Source: JANNSW01 sp031431235
Lineage (GTDB): Bacteria; Pseudomonadota; Alphaproteobacteria; Rhizobiales; Hyphomicrobiaceae
Assembly: GCA_031431235.1 (NCBI GenBank)
Contig: JANPDA010000477.1
Location: 1-7,890, forward strand
Length of the DNA: 7,890 nucleotides
Reading direction: 5' to 3'
The translations under genes and the position numbers were made by a program. Below the pieces are notes generated by a model. That model searched no databases, had not been told where the DNA came from, and saw only the letters and a program-made list of their open reading frames with translations. Shown one piece after another: positions 6,512-7,890 of this stretch. How positions within the stretch are numbered: position 1 is the first letter of the stretch; each line of letters starts with the position of its first letter.

Positions 6512-6517
6512 TCGCCT

Positions 6518-7504
6518 TTGGAAAAGAGACAGCTCGGAGGGTCCGGCTTGAGCATCGCGCCGCTCATGTTCGGCGGTAATGTGCTCGGCTGGACGGCCGA
6601 TGAAGCGACGAGCTTTGCGCTGCTCGACGCATTTGTCGATGGAGGCTTCAATGCGATCGACACGGCCGACGTCTACTCGCGCTGGATCCCCGGGCACACG
6701 GGCGGGGAATCCGAGACGATCATCGGCCGTTGGCTGCAGCGCTCGGGCAAGCGCGACTCGGTCGTGCTTGCAACCAAGGTCGGCACGGAGATGGGACCTG
6801 ATCGCAAGGGGTTGAGGGCGGCTTACATCGAGCGCGCGGCCGAGGCCTCGCTGCAGCGCCTGCGGAGCGACCGGATCGATCTCTACCAGTCCCATCGCGA
6901 CGACACCGGAACGCCGCAGGAGGAAACTTTGGAGGCCTATCGCCGGTTGATCGCGGCTGGCAAGGTCAGGGCGATCGGCGCCTCGAATTTCTCCGTCGAG
7001 CGCCTGACGACGGCGCTGTCCGCCAGCCGTGGCAAGGGTCTGCCGCGCTACGAGACGCTGCAACCCGAGTACAATCTGTGCGTACGCGGCGCTTTCGAAG
7101 CCGGTCCGGAGGCCTTCTGCCTCGAGCACGGGTTGGGCGTCATTCCCTATTTCGGGCTGGCGAGCGGGTTCCTCACTGGCAAGTATCGCTCGAAGGCCGA
7201 TCTGAAGAAGAGCGAGCGCGGGGAGGACGTGGAGAAGTTCCTGAACGCGCGCGGCTTGCGCGTTCTGGCCGGACTCGATGCGGTCGCGGCACGGCTGGGC
7301 GCGACCCCGGCCCAGGTCGCGCTCGCCTGGCTGATGGCGCGCCCGAGCATCACCGCCCCGATCGCCAGCGCAACCAGCGTCGTGCAGTTGCAGGAGCTCA
7401 TGGGGGCGGCACACCTCAGGCTCGACGCCGCCGCGATGGCCGAGCTCGATCAGGCGAGCGCTGATTCGCCGTCGCGGCGGCGCCAGCCCACAACTCGCGC
7501 TTGA
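6518..7504 (+). CDS. Aldo/keto reductase
   Basis: A 328-residue NADPH-dependent oxidoreductase of the aldo/keto reductase superfamily (TIM barrel), which reduces aldehydes or ketones in the cytoplasm. The N-terminal RQLGGSGLSIAPLMFGG (4-20) is typical. The catalytic tetrad is complete: Asp48 and Tyr53 in AIDTADVYS, Lys87 in LATKVG and His126 in LYQSH. Further family marks are IGASNFS (153-159), QPEYNL (182-187), GLASGFLTGKY (213-223), PAQVALAWL (264-272) and the cofactor-binding PIASATSVVQLQEL (281-294). Length fits the YajO/Tas/IolS-like single-domain group, but the true substrate cannot be inferred. The C-terminal tail after residue 317 (SPSRRRQPTTRA) is basic and probably disordered. Translation begins at TTG 6518, supported by AGGAGG at 6506-6511. 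The open frame reaches back to 6104, but that part overlaps the deacetylase gene and is not conserved-looking. The tRNA-Pro gene follows 48 bp downstream. Confidence 0.93.
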   Translation: MEKRQLGGSGLSIAPLMFGGNVLGWTADEATSFALLDAFVDGGFNAIDTADVYSRWIPGHTGGESETIIGRWLQRSGKRDSVVLATKVGTEMGPDRKGLRAAYIERAAEASLQRLRSDRIDLYQSHRDDTGTPQEETLEAYRRLIAAGKVRAIGASNFSVERLTTALSASRGKGLPRYETLQPEYNLCVRGAFEAGPEAFCLEHGLGVIPYFGLASGFLTGKYRSKADLKKSERGEDVEKFLNARGLRVLAGLDAVAARLGATPAQVALAWLMARPSITAPIASATSVVQLQELMGAAHLRLDAAAMAELDQASADSPSRRRQPTTRA

Positions 7505-7552
7505 CGGGGCGCCGGCGAAAGGACAAGTAAACGAGGCGTCGCTGACGCGGTC

Positions 7553-7629
7553 CGGGGTATAGCTCAGCCTGGTAGAGCACCTGCTTTGGGAGCAGGGGGT
7601 CGCGAGTTCGAATCCCGCTGCCCCGACCA
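7553..7629 (+). tRNA. tRNA-Pro (anticodon UGG)
   Basis: A 77-nt tRNA with encoded CCA. The acceptor stem is CGGGGTA (7553-7559) with TGCCCCG (7619-7625). The D stem is GCTC/GAGC (7562-7565 with 7575-7578). The anticodon stem is CCTGC/GCAGG around the loop TTTGGGA (7585-7591), which places TGG at 7587-7589. The T arm has the loop TTCGAAT (7607-7613), and A73 plus CCA end the molecule (7626-7629). The first acceptor pair C-G and the UGG anticodon both fit proline, which reads CCA and probably other CCN codons. One oddity is that the T stem GCGAG/CCCGC has an A-C mismatch at its fourth pair (7605 with 7615). Confidence 0.97.
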
Positions 7630-7646
7630 ATCAGATCCATGTCACC

Positions 7647-7659
7647 CGAGTTCGGATCC
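7647..7659 (+). repeat. Partial echo of the tRNA-Pro T arm
   Basis: CGAGTTCGGATCC matches 12 of 13 bases of the T arm of the tRNA (CGAGTTCGAATCC, 7603-7615), 44 bp downstream in the same direction. With two small gaps the likeness can be extended to the GACC near the tRNA 3' end (7667-7670 against 7625-7628). It could be a decayed duplication of the tRNA 3' part, as left by integrating elements, or chance. There is no integrase in the window. Confidence 0.4.
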
Positions 7660-7670
7660 GCGCGGCGACC

Positions 7671-7890
7671 TCAGGCTGGCCCCGGGGCGGTCGAGCGGTG
7701 CTTTTTCTTGTAGGGTTTCTTCGGCGATGGGCTCGCGGCGGCTGGGCCGCCATGCCGGCTAGTCCGGGGATCGGGGCTCGGATGCGGGCGGCCATCTGCT
7801 TTCGGCTTGGCCCGGTCGCGCCAGGGCTGCTTCGTACGCACACGCGGCGGCGCCTCTGGGGGCTGCGCGGGGCCCGCCGCCGCGCCGACC
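7671..7890 (-). CDS. C-terminal tail of a basic, proline-rich protein (partial, runs off right edge)
   Basis: A reverse-strand frame is open from the window edge to a TGA at 7671-7673, giving 72 residues with no likely start, so the gene should begin beyond the window. The sequence is low in complexity: an Ala/Pro-rich part, then TKQPWRDRAKPKADGRPHP, a Pro/Ser/Ala stretch, and a lysine cluster PKKPYKKKHR before the end STAPGPA. Most codons end in G or C, which supports real coding. Such basic, disordered tails are known on RNA-binding enzymes, such as some alphaproteobacterial pseudouridine synthases and helicases, but I cannot name the protein from the tail alone. The KKK codons produce the T-run at 7702-7706 on the forward strand, which should not be taken for a tRNA terminator. 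Confidence 0.55.
   Translation of the reverse strand, partial: VGAAAGPAQPPEAPPRVRTKQPWRDRAKPKADGRPHPSPDPRTSRHGGPAAASPSPKKPYKKKHRSTAPGPA

Larger units (their letters stand above)
6151..6517. other. Intergenic region between deacetylase and aldo/keto reductase
   Basis: These 367 bp separate two divergent genes. I see no protein with family-like sequence. The region contains a near-palindrome at 6324-6340, a perfect 17-bp tandem duplication at 6420-6453, a weak promoter candidate at 6463-6491, and a pair of 9-bp inverted copies of CGTTTGGCG (6266-6274 and 6353-6361) that are 78 bp apart and may be chance. It must hold the promoters of both genes. Confidence 0.5.

Noticed and set aside
7536..7548. 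GCGTC/GACGC small hairpin before the tRNA as terminator of the aldo/keto reductase
   Set aside because: Five pairs with a three-base loop and no T-run after it; more likely chance, or part of the tRNA leader.
6305..7630. Reverse-strand open frame of 441 codons opposite the aldo/keto reductase and tRNA
   Set aside because: It is antisense to a reductase with a complete catalytic tetrad, and its N-terminal part is simply the complement of the tRNA gene.
7416..7640. Small reverse-strand protein beginning with a GSGIRTRDPLLPKQ-like sequence
   Set aside because: This is the well-known artefact of translating the complement of a tRNA gene. The tRNA-Pro on the forward strand explains it fully.
7702..7706. 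T-run as a rho-independent terminator of the tRNA
   Set aside because: No stable GC hairpin sits directly before it, and the Ts are the complement of lysine codons in the reverse-strand partial gene.

Overview
The window looks like chromosomal DNA from a GC-rich alphaproteobacterium, probably of the Hyphomicrobiales/Bradyrhizobium sort. The signs are strong G/C preference at third codon positions, a type-2 (COX15-like) heme A synthase, a DUF2842 membrane protein (a family I know from Alphaproteobacteria), a NodB-type deacetylase of a rhizobial type, and a tRNA-Pro(UGG). I see no transposase, integrase, phage gene or CRISPR array. It reads as an ordinary housekeeping/accessory stretch with compact gene spacing.

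Layout from left to right. Positions 1-146 hold a possible C-terminal end of an upstream gene and an A/T-rich patch that may carry a promoter. A forward endonuclease/exonuclease/phosphatase-family gene (147-1265) converges on a reverse-strand group. That group, read from the right, is heme A synthase (4748-3663), a Bcr/CflA-like MFS exporter (3541-2327) and an arginase/agmatinase-superfamily enzyme (2307-1294). The exporter and the enzyme are only 19 nt apart and are very likely cotranscribed. Divergent from heme A synthase is a 72-residue DUF2842 membrane protein (4861-5079), which converges with a reverse-strand polysaccharide deacetylase (6150-5095). A 367-bp intergenic region with a perfect 17-bp tandem duplication leads to a forward aldo/keto reductase (6518-7504) that uses a TTG start behind an ideal ribosome-binding site. 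Then come tRNA-Pro(UGG) (7553-7629) and the C-terminal tail of a reverse-strand basic, proline-rich protein entering from the right edge.

The most interesting item is the ureohydrolase-like enzyme. It keeps all six expected metal ligands. However, the glutamate that holds the guanidinium group of the substrate in arginases and agmatinases is replaced by cysteine (Cys302), and the neighbouring GTGTP-type loop reads AVSNI. This suggests a substrate other than a simple guanidino compound, perhaps one whose substrate or product is moved by the adjacent exporter. Secondary items are the shared divergent promoter region of DUF2842 and heme A synthase, an A-C mismatch in the T stem of the tRNA, and a short echo of the tRNA T arm just downstream of it. 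I found no strong evidence for a large undescribed system.
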